From positions 616,648,476-616,712,475 of the forward strand of contig NC_081408.1 in assembly GCF_030272615.1 (NCBI RefSeq): DNA of 64,000 nucleotides. The letters are read 5' to 3'. The notes under the pieces were generated by a model. It saw only the letters and a list, made by a program, of their open reading frames with translations, did not search any database and was not told the DNA's origin. The stretch is from Cryptomeria japonica (lineage: Eukaryota > Streptophyta > Pinopsida > Cupressales > Cupressaceae). Positions 11,656-23,766 of this stretch are shown piece after piece. A program made the position numbers and the translations under genes. The stretch's first letter is position 1. The number at the start of each line of letters is the position of its first letter.

Positions 11656-11665
11656 CCAATTTATA
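11656..11665 (-). promoter_or_regulatory. TATA box in LTR of element D
   Basis: Minus strand TATAAATTGG, the same ten bases as at 21805-21814 in the LTR of element C. Confidence 0.45.
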
Positions 11666-12258
11666 GATTGCAGGAGGCCAAAATAAAGGGCCAAGATTGA
11701 ATTTGGGATGAAGGGTTGAGATAGATTTGAGAGGGAGCACATGGATTGAGAGGACAAGGTGTATGATTCAAGAGATATGTCATAAAGGCATTTCTTGTCT
11801 CCACACCTCTCAAGGTTCATGGGGAAGAGCTCCTAAGCAAATTGGGAAGAGAAAAAGGAATTAAAAATTCCTTGAATGAAGGGGAGAGAAATTAAAAATT
11901 CCAAAATAAAAGGATGTGTGGCAAGACTAAATGAGAAAATGATTTAAAAATTCCTTGAGAAGAGGATGCATGAGGAGATTCAAAGAATTTGAATTTCTTT
12001 AAAAGGATCAAGGTGATTAGGGATGTGCAAATGAATAAGGAGATTGATTATGTGGCTTAATGAGGGATTAGAGTGCAAGTGGAAGAGTTACGATGATGTA
12101 ACATGAGGAGAGCATGATTATAGAAGAACGAATTAGGCTAAGTGGGGATTATGAAAAGTGATTTGTAGGAATCACTTTAGTTAAGCTAATTAATTAGGAT
12201 TCATTAACTTAGAGGAATTTAGAAGAATGCAGAAATTAATTATTGGACTATAGAGATA

Positions 12259-12276
12259 AGATTGATTAAATTTGAT
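12259..12276. repeat. Left target-site duplication of the LINE
   Basis: AGATTGATTAAATTTGAT is repeated without mismatch at 20470-20487, directly after the LINE poly-A tail. Confidence 0.9.
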
Positions 12277-12523
12277 ACAATAATACAATATTATAAAAAA
12301 AATGGCTCTGTAAATTTTTGCCCAAACCACGACAAGTGCTAAGCAGTATCCTGCAATCAAGAAATCGCATCCAGCTGCAAAGTTTGTCCTTTGCTCAAAA
12401 AATATCCATGGGACAAAGAGGATATCCCCAAGGCATGATAATACATTTTCTCAGAATGCCCACAAAAATAAGGTGGGTTTAGCGATCTGATTTGAAGCCC
12501 TTTCCTCTATGCAATCTTGTGCT

Positions 12524-14322
12524 ATGGGAGTAAATATGATCTCGATTACTCCGAATCAAATTTTCAAGGATGCGGCTAGGGTTCCAAGTGCCCCCCCAAA
12601 CAGCCAAACTAAATCTAAATTTACAATAATTAAGGATATCTCTGCATCTGCTGCAGTAGATATTGATTGGTCGGGGAAATAAAGGAACCCTAGATAGACA
12701 ATGGAAATCCATAAGGACCACTCGACAAGGAAGGACAATTGGTGGCCACCACAAGGATTAACATTATTTACTGCAAATTCTCTTGCCATGGGTGCAAATA
12801 GGGTAAAAATTGGAGAAAAATGGTCTCATGTGGAGTCTTTGCCAAAACCGCCAATGGCCCTTCCTCAAGCTATTAACTTAGCAAGAAAGTCTCAAAATCA
12901 TAATATCGAGAAGAAAGTCAATTCTCATATCAGCTTTGATCAGAACACAATTATCATAAGTAACAAGTATACAAACGATATCTAGGAGGATTGCAAAAGA
13001 TGAGGTCTCTTTGGCAAATGGTGCAGTTTCGTCGCTTCCACCCAAGATATTATCTAGTGGTTGATCTCCACAACCAAAGGGGAGGTAAGTATCACAACCC
13101 TAGAAGAAAATTATATGTTTATTCATTGCAAATCATCAGTATTAAGGGATAAATTACTAAATTTTCAACCTAGTTTCTTTAAAGGTCATTGTTTCTCCTC
13201 TTTTAAATGGCAACCGAATTTTTCCCCTAAGATTTTTCGAAGATCATTCTACCCCAAGGTGGGTAGAGCTACCTAACCTCAGAGCTTATTTGTCAGAATA
13301 GGTGACTCACTTGGGGATTTTGAAGGATTAAAAGAAAATTTAAGAGATTCTGCAACCATCAGGATGTTGGTTAAAATGCCAATCAAAACTATCAACATTG
13401 AGCCTACTAAAATTATAACAAATCACTCTTTGTATTGGATTAAATCGGAATTATTTAAGGGCAGAGTGGTTTCAAAAGAAGTTATTTTTCTAGATTTCAC
13501 TCTTCCCAACCCTAAACCAGGAAAAAAAAAAGTCCAACTTTACCCCCTAAGGATAAGATTGTCTTAACTCTCAATCCTGAAGGAGGAGGATTCACCATAA
13601 ATACTTTTATGGAGGCTACCACATATAATTTAGACCTGAGTAGGACTACAATGGATAGGAAGGAAAATAAAACGCTAATTCAGGAATTAGAGGAAGGGGA
13701 AATTGCCTACGATGATGGTGGCATATTTGAGACACCCTCTCTTATGGATATAGATATCCCTGTCCCTCTCATTGAAGAGATTACCCTCATGGATTGGTGC
13801 ACATAGGGTTCACCCAGGGAGAACTCAGAAATGTCATTTAATGGAGGGGTTATCGGCAAGGCAGATGGCTTGGACTACCTGCCTTCTATTTTGAGCGATA
13901 AAGATTGCCTGGTACCACAACTTAGTGATCCCCTAAATATAGAAATCAAGGAAACTAAGGAGGAACATTTAAAGAGAATTGAAGTAGAAAATAGGATCAT
14001 CTTAGATTATGTGGGCAATGAAACAGTTAACGATCTGATGGATACTTTCATAGATGAAATTGCTAATGACGAGGAACTAGCATATCAAAATAGGCTTCTT
14101 ATGCTAGGGCTCTTGAAGAAATATATTATGTTGGATGCAGTTCAAAAGGTTATTGGGATCATGGAATCAGAAAAGGAACTAGAAAAAGGCAACCTTGGTT
14201 TAGCCAAAACCATAGAAGATATTGGTTCCCCAGATTGCGCCAAAGAAATTAAAAGAAGGGGAAGGAAACCCTATCAAAGTTACTCAACCTGGCAGGAAAG
14301 GCAGAAGGCCAAACTAAATTAA
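12524..14322 (+). pseudogene. LINE ORF1 (gag-like)
   Basis: The chosen start is the ATG at 12524 (MGVNMISITPNQ), because the frame continues homogeneously from it through stops at 12680 and 12695. It crosses further stops (near 12983, 13274 and 13804) and a frameshift at the A-run around 13520-13530. The middle (DSLGDFEGLKENL, LYWIKSELFKGRVV) is like the DUF4283-type region of plant LINE ORF1 proteins. The C-terminal half is acidic and ends RRGRKPYQSYSTWQERQK. I see no CCHC knuckle. The product would bind LINE RNA in the ribonucleoprotein particle. The family assignment rests on position and general character. Confidence 0.65.
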
Positions 14323-14368
14323 CAAATCTTTTTTATGTAGGGAAGGGGAAGATCCTTCCCAAGGAGAA

Positions 14369-17300
14369 ATGAGTCTCTTCAAGTGGAATGCTAGGGGATT
14401 GAATGCCCCTAACAAGCAGCGAATCATTAAATGTTGCATAACAAAATTTAGCCCAAAATTAATTTTATTACAAGAAACAAAACTAAATAAGGATGATTTA
14501 GAAGCATTTAACAAAAAAATAGGGATAAGAGAAGTAGTGAGGCTCCCAGTTGTGGGGGCATCTGGTGGATTAGCAGTAATCTGGGACCCTGGGGTAGTCT
14601 CCTATGAGTCAATATATAAGTCTCCCAACTGGTTGTGTGGTTGGGTTAATAGTACAAGAGAAATTTAAAATTCATCCTGGTAAATGTTTATGGGCCCATT
14701 CAGAAGAAGGACAAAAAGAAAACCTGGGCTGAAATCATGCAATTCCTTACTTCGGTGCCAAATCAGTTTAGTATTATAGGAGGTTATTTCAATGCCATAG
14801 CAAGTCCTCTGGAGAAATGGGGGGGTTTTAAAAAAGTCTCCCAGGCCACCATAGATTTTAGAGAATGGATTATAAATAGAAATCTAATGGAAGTCAAAAC
14901 TGAAATGAACTCCTTTACTTGGAATAATAGGAAAAAAGGATTCTGCAATATTGCAGAAAAATTGGATAGATTTTTCTTACAGGGAAATTTGACCAACATT
15001 CCAAACTCCTTTGAAGTAAATATCCTGCCATTATCTGGATCAGACCACTTCCTAGTCTAGCTCAACATCTTAGAAGTCATCCCTACCCGGAGCCCATTTA
15101 GATTTGAACTAATGTGGCTAAGAGATGAGAAAATCTTAAAGTTAATATAAAAATGGTGGAAGGAATCCGAAGCAACAGGTTCCAAATCCTTCCAGGTAGT
15201 TGCCAAATTAAAAATAAAAAATAAAAATTAATAGCTTGGAATAAGAACAATTTTAAAAATATCTTTAGCAAAAAAATTGAAATAGAAGAAGCTTTAAAGG
15301 AAATAAACAAAGAGGTTATTAGGAATGGCGTGGACAATTACCTCTACCTTAAAGAAAGATCCCTATTAACAGAATAGGAAGAAATTTTGGCCAGAGAAGA
15401 AATTTTCTGGAAACAAAAGTCAGGGGAACACTGGCTAGAATCACGGGATAGAAACACCAAATTCTTCCATAATAGTACCAAGCAAAAAAGAATAATTAAT
15501 AAAATCACCAACATTAAGACTAAATCTGGTAATCAAAGCAACAATCCAGAGGTCATTGCCAAAGAAGCAATTGATTACTTTGACATCATCTTTAATAACT
15601 TGGAAGGATCAAGATTAGCCTCTATGAACGAGGTCCTTAACTATATCCCAAAGCTAATAAACAAAGAACATAACCAGTTTCTAAATGCAAAATTCACTAA
15701 GGAAGAGATTGAGAAAACGCTTTTCCAGATGAACTCGGACAAAGCCTCCAAACCTGATGGTTTCCCAGCTTCCTTCTACCAGCAATGCTGGAACTTTATT
15801 GGTGATGAGGTCACTAACGCATTAGAAGGAATAAGAAACTATAGAAAAATACTAAAGGAGATAAACAATACATTTATAGCCCTACTAACAAAAAAAGACA
15901 AAACTAAGTGCTTTGAATACTTTATACCTATAGCCCTCTGTAACACATTATACGAACTACTAACAAAAATAATTGCAAATAGATTACATAAGTTTCTTCC
16001 TAGGCTGATCAGTGAGGAACAGATTGGGTTTGTCCTAGGCTGCTCAATCTATGATGGTATCATCATTACCCAAGAAGTAATACACTCAATACAGACTAAT
16101 AAATAATCAAGTATGCTAATTAAGTTAGACATCAAAAAAGCCTATGACAAGGTAGATTGGAATTTCTTATGCAAATTCCTTGAAGCCTTTGGCTTTGAAA
16201 AACAATGGATCAACCTTATTTTTGAATGCATTTCCATACCTAGAATGTCAAGTCTTGTAAATGGATCTCTTGCCTTTTTTTTGCTATCTCTAGAGGGCTC
16301 AGGAAAGGGGACCATATATCTCCCTTTCTCTTTATTTTAATGGCCGAATCTCTGGGAAGACTATTTAATAGGGCTAGGGAGTAGTCATCTATCCAGGACA
16401 TCAAAATTACTAGTGGACTTGAAGCCACTACGCACCAACAATTTGTAGATGATACTATGCTCTTTGGACATAGTGATATGCAAGAAGCCAAGTTTATCAA
16501 GCAAACTCTAGACACCTACTCAATGGCTTCTGGCCAAGAAATCAATACCCTACAATCAAATATATTCTTCTTCAACACAGAAGAAAAACTAGCAAATAAA
16601 ATAACCAACATCCTCAAATTAATAAAGGTAACCTACCCTGCAAATACCTAGGTATACGCTTGGATAAGGGATGTAGATCCTCAAATTTATGGGAACAAAT
16701 TCTAACAAAGATTATAAAAAGAATAGATACTTGGAAAGGAAGATGGCTTTCATCAGCGGGCAAGGCAACTATGATAAAATTAGTTTTATCTGCCATTCCC
16801 ATTTACCAACTCTCCTGTATTGACCTACCTATATCAAAAAAGAAGGAATTGAACAAAGATCTAAGGACCTTATTTTGGCAAGGAGCCAATGAAAAATTCA
16901 GAATGCCCCTGGTGGCATGGGATAAAATCTATAAACCAAAAGAAAAAGGGGGGTTGGGGTTAAAAGACATAATTCTCTAAAGCAAAGCTCTAGGGGCAAA
17001 GCTGGTGTTAAGAATGTATAATAACCCCCATTTAAAGTGGGCTAAATTACTTTATAACAAATACCTCCAAAATTCTAATCCAATCGGCATCTTTAGAATC
17101 TCTTCCCCCCTAAGGGATCAAGGATTTGGAATTTCATGATGAACTACAAGGAAATCATACCTAATAAGCTTACATGGAATCTAGGGAATGGAGAGAAAGC
17201 ATTATTTTGGAAGGATTCTTGGGGAGGCTACCTTGTAATCAGTAGAGAACATAAATTTGATACTGCCATATCAATCTTGAAGAGTAGGTGGGGAGATAAG

Positions 17301-18365
17301 ATTTCAGACTATATAGAGGAAATTTTGTTCGATGGCATTAAAAGCTGGAAATGGAAATCCTTAGGAAACTTAGATCTCCTACCTAATGAGTTAAAAGTAT
17401 TGGAATGCACATTGGCTTCAAGAAAAATCTCCTTTAGTCAAAAGGAGGATGGATTAGCATGGGATGGATCTAAGAAAGGTAAATATAGCACAAGAGAAGG
17501 ATACAATGAACTCATTAGAAAAGGTCAAATCAAAGATACAGACATCCCACTAAAACTATGCTGGGATAAAATATGTCTTCCCAAAGATGGCACTTCAGGA
17601 TAGAATCCTGACAGCTTCCACATTTAGGAGAATGGGTTTCGAAGGACCTAGTAGATGCCCCCTCTATGAGAAGATGGAGTAAACTACCAACCATCTATTG
17701 TTGACCTGTGAATACTCCCACAATTATTAGGGTTGGCTTAAAATGCAGATGAACTGGTATGCCCCATCCCAGATTCAGTCCTAGCCATGTTCCAAGCATG
17801 GCCGATAAAAAACAAAAGATGCTTATATGAGGGTTTATGGGTTACAGCTCCTTCATTATTGGTTTGGGAGATCTAGAAAGAAAGGAACAGGAGGATCTTT
17901 AAAGATTGCAAGATGGACTGGCCTCAACTTACAAACAAGGTTGAGGCAGCCATAATTGAATTAATCAACTATCAATCTATGAAGGGTCATAAAAATTTGG
18001 AAATGATTGAATGGGATGGGGAAATGAGACTAAAATGGATTGGTCTGAAAAATTCCCCCATATGTTGGAGATGGGCCATCCATCAACCTACAAAAATGAA
18101 AGGAGTGCAAGAAGACCCCCACTAAAGATGGCTGGTTTAAGCTCAACTTTGATGGGGCTTCCAGAGGGAATCCTGGTATTTCGGGAATTTGGTGTTGTAT
18201 ACACAATTCGAAAGGGGAGGAAATTGCAGCCCTAGCCTCACCAATGGGTATAAGCTCCAACAATGAAGCTGAGCTAAGAGCCCTACATGAAGGTATAGAA
18301 TCATGCAAAATCCTGAAAAATAGGAAAGATCAACATAGAAGGGGACTCGACTATCATTATTAATG
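14369..18365 (+). pseudogene. LINE ORF2: endonuclease, reverse transcriptase, RNase H
   Basis: ORF2 starts MSLFKWNARGLN, the N-terminus of the APE-type endonuclease, with LLQETKL (catalytic Glu) and SGSDHFLV. The GDFNAI motif reads GYFNAI at about 14780, so an active-site Asp is lost. The RT follows: KPDGFPASFYQQ (15745), KLDIKKAYDKVDW (16116) and QFVDDTMLFG (16440). A zf-RVT-like region covers 17400-17900. RNase H keeps LNFDGASRGNPG (18135), NNEAELRAL and, after a frameshift, EGDS. The RNase H is cut off after about 18365. At least six frame changes and many stops make it inactive. It would nick target DNA and copy LINE RNA onto it. Confidence 0.92.
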
Positions 18366-18840
18366 CCCCATCATATTCAAATTTAAGCTAGAATTATAAC
18401 CTTTAAATTTATTTTTTCCTTTTTAAACTAAGAGGGGGTTTGGAACATCATCCTCATTAACTCTTAAAAGTTAGCCTAAACCTAAGGTTCGACCTTATCT
18501 AGTGGATTAACTTGGTGTCCCCCTCCCCTTTATTCAAGGATGTCTAACACATAAATCATATGCTTAAGGGGTAGGCATAAGTACTAGTTTGTAATTACTA
18601 CCTTGATCTTTAATGTTTACACGAATATGTGAACGACAAGATAGATCTGTCATATTAATAATTTCAAATCTTAATTATGCTAGCATATCACCCAAAATCT
18701 TAAGTAAAATGATCTAAGTGTCATGTAATCATTACTCCCCGTCCTTGGTTTGCAAAGACATTGATTCTCCCCTTATTTAATCAGAGCTCTCAGATCGGCC
18801 TTTTCGACTTTCTCAGGCTTATCAGTAGTGAATTGTAGCC
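18366..18840. other. Unexplained sequence inside the LINE, upstream of an unknown ORF
   Basis: LINE RNase H similarity stops near 18365. The next 475 bp show no LINE features. They lead up to the ATG at 18841, which has the context TAGCCATGG, a good plant start context. No insertion boundary or target duplication was recognised. Confidence 0.4.
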
Positions 18841-19353
18841 ATGGATACCCCAATTAGATTGATAAGTGTTAAAAGATAGATGACCTTCTACAGAGTGATT
18901 ACGAAGGATAGGTTGAGAAGGATTGTATGTCTCCCTCATGAGGTGGTGATTTACAAAGTCGAAAGAGTTCTAAGGCATGAATATCTCATTAATGAGGACC
19001 ACACTAGGGCCAACAAGGATATAGCGGCCATGTTCCTAGGTGTGACAATGTATTTTGAGAAGGACAGAGAGGTCACGACGGCCCTATGCAAGAATGTCCT
19101 CATAGAATCCATTTTGGGGGAGATGGAGAAGGTTCTTGTCAATATTAGTGATGAACTGACCATCCCAAGGCCAAAGCATTATGACATCTTGATCATCAAC
19201 AACAACTCGATGCCTAGGAAGCATATTTTGGTTATTGAAGACCCAATCACCTTCAATGCCAGAACTAAAGAAATTCGTAGGAGCCTTGAGTTCCTCTTCT
19301 GCCTTTTTCACCTTCGCCTCCAAGCAAGGACTCCTGGTTTGAAGGTTACTTGA
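18841..19353 (+). pseudogene. Unidentified ORF in the 3' half of the LINE
   Basis: The frame starts at the ATG at 18841 (MDTPIRLISVKR), has one TAG, and continues from 18880 as a 157-residue open frame starting MTFYRVITKDRLRRIVCLPH. The composition is that of a soluble, charged protein, and the DNA is less AT-rich than its surroundings. I do not recognise a family. It is not RNase H and matches none of the Gypsy or Copia proteins here. It may be a captured or inserted sequence, since it replaces the end of the RNase H. A chance frame is possible but less likely given its length and composition. Confidence 0.4.
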
Positions 19354-20379
19354 ACCTGTAGGGTATTGAGCTAGATGGGGAGCCTATTAGCTCAAACACC
19401 CAAGGACAAGAGGATTAACTTGCCACACTGCCCCCTTGAAGACCCAAAATTTTGTTTGATCTGGTGATATTTGATTTCCACCACCATATTGGTATTTTGC
19501 TATTCAACTCTTTACTTCAATGTGGTCTAGGATATAGTATAGTTGATACAAAGGTCTCTCTAACCTATTATTCTCTAGTATCGAGACTCAGTATGGGCTT
19601 TTGGTATGGTAGGGGTCACTAATTAATATGGGCAAGAAATGCTTCATTTAATTCTTAATTTTGGTTGTGTCTGCTTCATTTTCAATTCTGATTAGGCAGT
19701 ATAGACAACTATGATTTCCAGACCTTTATAATTAATCAAACTAATTTTTTATGTAGGAATGATATTTCATTGGATCAACTAAGAATTGTATAGAATGGGG
19801 TTTCCTACGATAGATGAAATACAATAATTATATTCATATGAAGTTATATGCTCTGTATATGTCATTTGTGGATGAATGGTCTATGAATCTTAGCCTAAAT
19901 TTAATAATTCTCCTAGTCCTGAGATAAAACTTTGGAATTATATGGCCTGACTGGAGCATTCTTTGATTATCACTATAACATCTACTAAACTATGATGTTT
20001 CATTTTCCTCTATTCACCAATGTGTTACTTAATCTTAGAGTAACATATGCTGACATGGTAATTTAAGATGTTTTACAGATTTTTGAGTGCATGGTTTTGT
20101 GTTTTGGGGGTGGTTGGTCTATTTTACAGGGCAAGGATACCAGGACAGAATGATAGTATCTTTTAAGCCACACCCCAGGATCTATATCAGAAAGGGAATA
20201 TAAAAGCTTCCAGAACTTTCATAGTTCCACAACATTTGTATAATTTTTTATGATCTTATTTCAATGGCAAAATTGCCAAGCAATGTAAGGTAGAAATACC
20301 ATCAAAAGATTCTATATATTTTTCTAAGAAGTCAATCTTCCTTGGGATAGACTAGAGGTTTTATTGCCTTGGTTCTTTC
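19354..20379. other. Non-coding sequence before the LINE 3' tail
   Basis: No coding potential or repeat was recognised. The part after about 20200 probably belongs to the LINE 3' UTR, which ends with AATAAA at 20424 and the A-run. Confidence 0.4.
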
Positions 20380-20469
20380 CTACTAGTGCCCACACCGAAC
20401 CGAGATGTAAAATACTTTAAATCAATAAAATTATTCTGATCCTTGGCCTATTACCTATCCAAAAAAAAA

Positions 20470-20487
20470 AGATTGATTAAATTTGAT
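20470..20487. repeat. Right target-site duplication of the LINE
   Basis: Exact copy of 12259-12276 directly after the poly-A run. The first A could also belong to the tail. Confidence 0.9.
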
Positions 20488-20590
20488 TTAATTAACCTCG
20501 AGACCTAGAATTAACATAATTAAATTGGTTAATTATGTCGATAGGCTTCAATTAATTAAGTATTAATTTAATTAATATAAGGTATCTACA
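20470..20590 (-). repeat. LTR of element D, outer part
   Basis: On the minus strand this opens TGTAGATACC at 20590 and runs through AATTAATT-rich sequence into the LINE insertion site. The start resembles the TGTAGACACC start of the element C LTR. Together with 11280-12276 it forms one LTR of a little over 1.1 kb. Confidence 0.45.
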
Positions 20591-21412
20591 GTACCAACCC
20601 AAATAGTCTGTTTGTGGAGGAAGGGTGCCTCCTAGGCCTTATCACACTAGATAAGTAAGAAAGGGCATCTCTAGTTAAGAGTCTCTTGACGTGAGAACGA
20701 CCATTCTCTAGTGTGTTTTTCATTATCTATGAGTATATGTTGTGTCTTGATATGTGTGTGTCTGTGCGTGCGTGCATGCTATTGGTAGTAGATGTTGTTG
20801 CCGAGTTTGCCCCTAACTGACCCTTTATTTGTTGAGAAGTTATTTTGTATATGATAGCCTCCCTTGTGTGGTCTAATTTTGTGCTTACATAAATCCTCTT
20901 TAGATGACGTGATTCTAAAACCTTCTTGAGTAAGGAAATGTTAATGTTTTGTCTCATGATTTATTATTGTGAAATATATTTTGTGACTGATGTATCGAGT
21001 GTGAAAGTGGTGATTTTTATTCATATGTTTAATAAGTGGAAGGAATAAGGGTTTCCATGTGATAATGATTGCTTGAGGTACATTGTGGACTTTTCTTCAC
21101 ATGATTACATCATCATATACATGATATGGTTGTGTAGTGTGTGAAAATGAATTGTTAATGTATGAAAATTAATGTAGAATTATTGTAAAAAAGCACTTGA
21201 GTCAATAAACTTTGTCTCCAAACCGTGTTGTCCCTAGGATTATTGTGGGAGCTTAGATGGTCAAAATTGTATAGTTTCTCCTCTTTCATAGTATGCATGT
21301 CAAATAGTTACAATAAAATCATGCATTGTAGGAGAATTATGTTTGTGTGTGTCCTAGACCCCCAGTTCTATTTTTACCTTGTGGAGCATGTGGATGTCAT
21401 TTTTTTATAGTA
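20591..21412. other. T/G-rich host-like island
   Basis: No gene or element is recognised. The plus strand is rich in T and G and includes a TG/CG microsatellite-like run at 20750-20780. The composition matches 24050-24523 and 31896-33901. Confidence 0.45.
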
Positions 21413-21804
21413 TGTGGTAGTGATGTATGATGTGAGTAAATATATGATTTGTAGATCGTAAATGTGGAAATCATCAAAGCAAATCAATATTAGCCTAGTT
21501 CAATCACGAAAACTCAATTGTAGTGATAACAATCCTAAAAACATTCAATGAAAACATGGAGACAAGACATTCTAAATGAAATCTAAGCAAACCAATTGCA
21601 GATGCCTCCTTCATGTGGCTCCATTGTCCTTCTTTCTCCTTCAAATAGCTTTGTTGTGGATCTCACCTACTAGTGCATGAGCATGATGTGAAAGCAAGTA
21701 GACAAGATGATAGTGCAAGAATACTCGAAGCATGATTGATTCGACCAGGGATCAGGGGAATTCGAAAATGCGATCAATTGGGGATCTTGATTGAATAAAT
21801 TCAT

Positions 21805-21814
21805 CCAATTTATA
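21805..21814 (-). promoter_or_regulatory. TATA box in LTR of element C
   Basis: Minus strand TATAAATTGG, about 400 bp before the inferred LTR end. Confidence 0.5.
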
Positions 21815-22509
21815 GACAAATTGGAGAAAAGACAAGATTAGCATTAAATTGACATTAGAGGCAACTGATTTCAAAAATGGCACAATTGAGTGGAAAGAAG
21901 AAGGTTATGACACCTTCTATGTCATGAATTATGACATATTGCCAATGCAAAGGTTAGAGGGCTAGAAGCTTATGACATCTTGCTATGCCAAAAGTATGAT
22001 GCATGAGAAATTCATGCTTCCACCAAAGCAAAAAAATAGGGAGAACTAGAGAAAAAATAATTAGGTGGAAATTGAAATTAGGAAATTAGAAAATGAGGTG
22101 GAAATTAGCAAATTAGGAAATGATGAAATTAGAAATTAAGTGAATTAATTAACAAGTTTTCATTCATCAATTAATTCACACAAAGAGAGGGAATTAATTA
22201 GCCAATTAAATAAACATTTAATTGTGACAAGAAGACTTAGGATAAATAAATAAAATATTTAACCTAGAGGGAAAATGGAGAGAAAATGACAAACAAGGTT
22301 AAATGAAATAAATCATGAAACCCTAGAAGATAAATTAGAAATGCAAGAATGACAATTAGGTCTTGATGTAAGATTGATTTGATGTCGATTCGATCATGAT
22401 TTTGAATTGATAAATGACCAATGCTGATAAGTGATTTGATTGAAAAATGTGCCAATTGACAAGGGACAATGACAAATTGATCCAAATTGACATGATTGAG
22501 AAGGACGAC

Positions 22510-22654
22510 GATCGATGACAAATTGATCACAAAATGACAAGATTAAAAATGACCACGATCAATGACAAATCGATCGCAAAACGACAAGATTGATAAGAGG
22601 ACAATGATCGATGACAAATCGATCACAAAATGACAAGATTGATAAGAGGACAAA
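22510..22654. repeat. Tandem repeat, three units of 47-49 bp in LTR C
   Basis: Units start at 22510, 22557 and 22606 with GATCGATGACAAATCGATC or a close variant, followed by CAAAATGACAAGATT. The GATCGATGAC and AATCGATC words are themselves nearly palindromic. Confidence 0.85.
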
Positions 22655-22941
22655 ACCCTAATTAGGATTGACGATGTCCAAAATGATGACAAATGAGCAC
22701 GCACATTTATGCGACAGGATAAGATTGACTAAAATCATGATTGAAGATTGCTATCGACAAGACCTAATTCAAAAGCAAGACAAATGAAGAATGCAGAAGA
22801 AGGACTCAATGCTCACAAATGATAAAGACCAAGTGCGCATCATAGAAGAAATGTTAATGCGACGCAAAAACCCTAAAATAAGGCAATGTACAAATGTTAA
22901 AGTATGACTCCGCAAGCGTTGACCATTTTTGGGTGTCTACA

Positions 22942-22955
22942 TTTTGCCCCTCTTT
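22942..22955 (-). other. Polypurine tract of element C
   Basis: The minus strand reads AAAGAGGGGCAAAA directly before the LTR start, identical to the tract of element A. Confidence 0.8.
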
Positions 22956-23766
22956 GAGACAATGTGATTTTAAGCGTTGTTTCAAAGAACAATAATGAAA
23001 ATTCCCCAGACAATAATAATGACATATGCATGCCCCCTCGAGGAATTGGCCGGAAAAAATCCAAAAAAGAGGCCAATTGATCGATAAGAATGATAGAACA
23101 TGATAGGAGAAAATAGACTAAAAATTGGAGATTGAATATACAAATGACAAGAAATTGAAGGTGCAAAAGACCATGACCAACATGAGATGGAGAGAGTGCA
23201 CGCCCATCTATGCACTGACAAAGATCTATAAATGAGGCAAAGAGAGTGAAAATTGCTCATTTTCACTAGCCCAAGAAGAGGATTTGTTGCTCTGGAAATG
23301 GACACTTGCAGAGAGATGGCAAAAATTCCAACGACAAATCACCTTGGAGAATGTGTATGTACCTATAGATGACCAGATGACGCAGGAGCAATAGTATGTA
23401 TCTCAAAAACCCATATTGTTAATTTTATGAATTTTGATCGCTTGTGGGACATTGTGGGGCCCACAAAGAACACAGAAACTGACTTCTGCGCCTGTGTGAG
23501 TGCATCCTACGCTTGTGTAGGGTAACTTGTGCTTGTGTAGGGTACACAGGCACAGTTCAATGCAACATAGGCACAGGATATAGCACACAAGCACAGTTGT
23601 GCCCTAAAAACTTAATTTTGGTCAAAAACAGCATGCGAATGATCCGAAAAGGGGGGATAAGAATAGGATAGGTCAAAATAAAGTAGAGACACCCTGATTT
23701 GGATAGGAAACAAGGAAATGCAACCCATAGGAGCAAACCCTATAACTAACAAAATGTGCCCCAATT
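22956..23766. other. Internal 3' region of element C
   Basis: This lies between the PPT and the PMD fragment, matching the position of the PMD promoter side in elements A and B. It contains a G/T-rich block with a near-perfect hairpin at 23528-23554. No open frame can be supported. Confidence 0.5.
23528..23554. repeat. Short hairpin in element C
   Basis: TGTGCTTGTGTA, a GGG loop, then TACACAGGCACA. The arms pair at 11 of 12 positions. Further CTTGTGTAGGGTA and GCACAG words lie around it (23475-23600). Confidence 0.6.

Larger units (their letters stand above)
11280..12276 (-). repeat. LTR of minus-strand Gypsy element D, inner part (split by LINE)
   Basis: Read on the minus strand this looks like the Tat-type LTRs nearby: AATTAATT blocks, then TATAAATTGG (11656-11665), the same TATA context as in element C. 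The outer part continues at 20470-20590 on the far side of the LINE and opens TGTAGATACC. The inner boundary is not resolved and is placed by the usual distance of 370-400 bp from the TATA box. Confidence 0.45.
12277..20469 (+). mobile_element. L1-type LINE retrotransposon
   Basis: An 8.2-kb non-LTR element bounded by a perfect 18-bp target-site duplication. It has a 5' UTR (12277-12523), a decayed ORF1 and an ORF2 with endonuclease, reverse transcriptase, zinc-knuckle-like and RNase H parts. The tail has AATAAA at 20424-20429 and an A-run at 20460-20469. It is longer than usual because about 1.8 kb of unexplained sequence separates the RNase H fragment (ending near 18365) from the 3' tail. 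It landed in the LTR of element D. Confidence 0.88.
21413..22941 (-). repeat. 3' LTR of minus-strand Tat-like element C
   Basis: The LTR opens on the minus strand with TGTAGACACCCAAAAATGG at 22941, directly after a polypurine tract. A TATA box (TATAAATTGG) lies at 21805-21814. The inner end is placed at 21413, where the minus strand ends CACTACCACA. This is 401 bp after the TATA box, as in element B, and gives a length of 1529 bp. Several tandem units lie inside (22510-22654). Confidence 0.65.

Noticed and set aside
11503-11820. 105-residue minus-strand open frame
   Set aside because: It lies across the TATA region of the inferred LTR of element D and has no domain.
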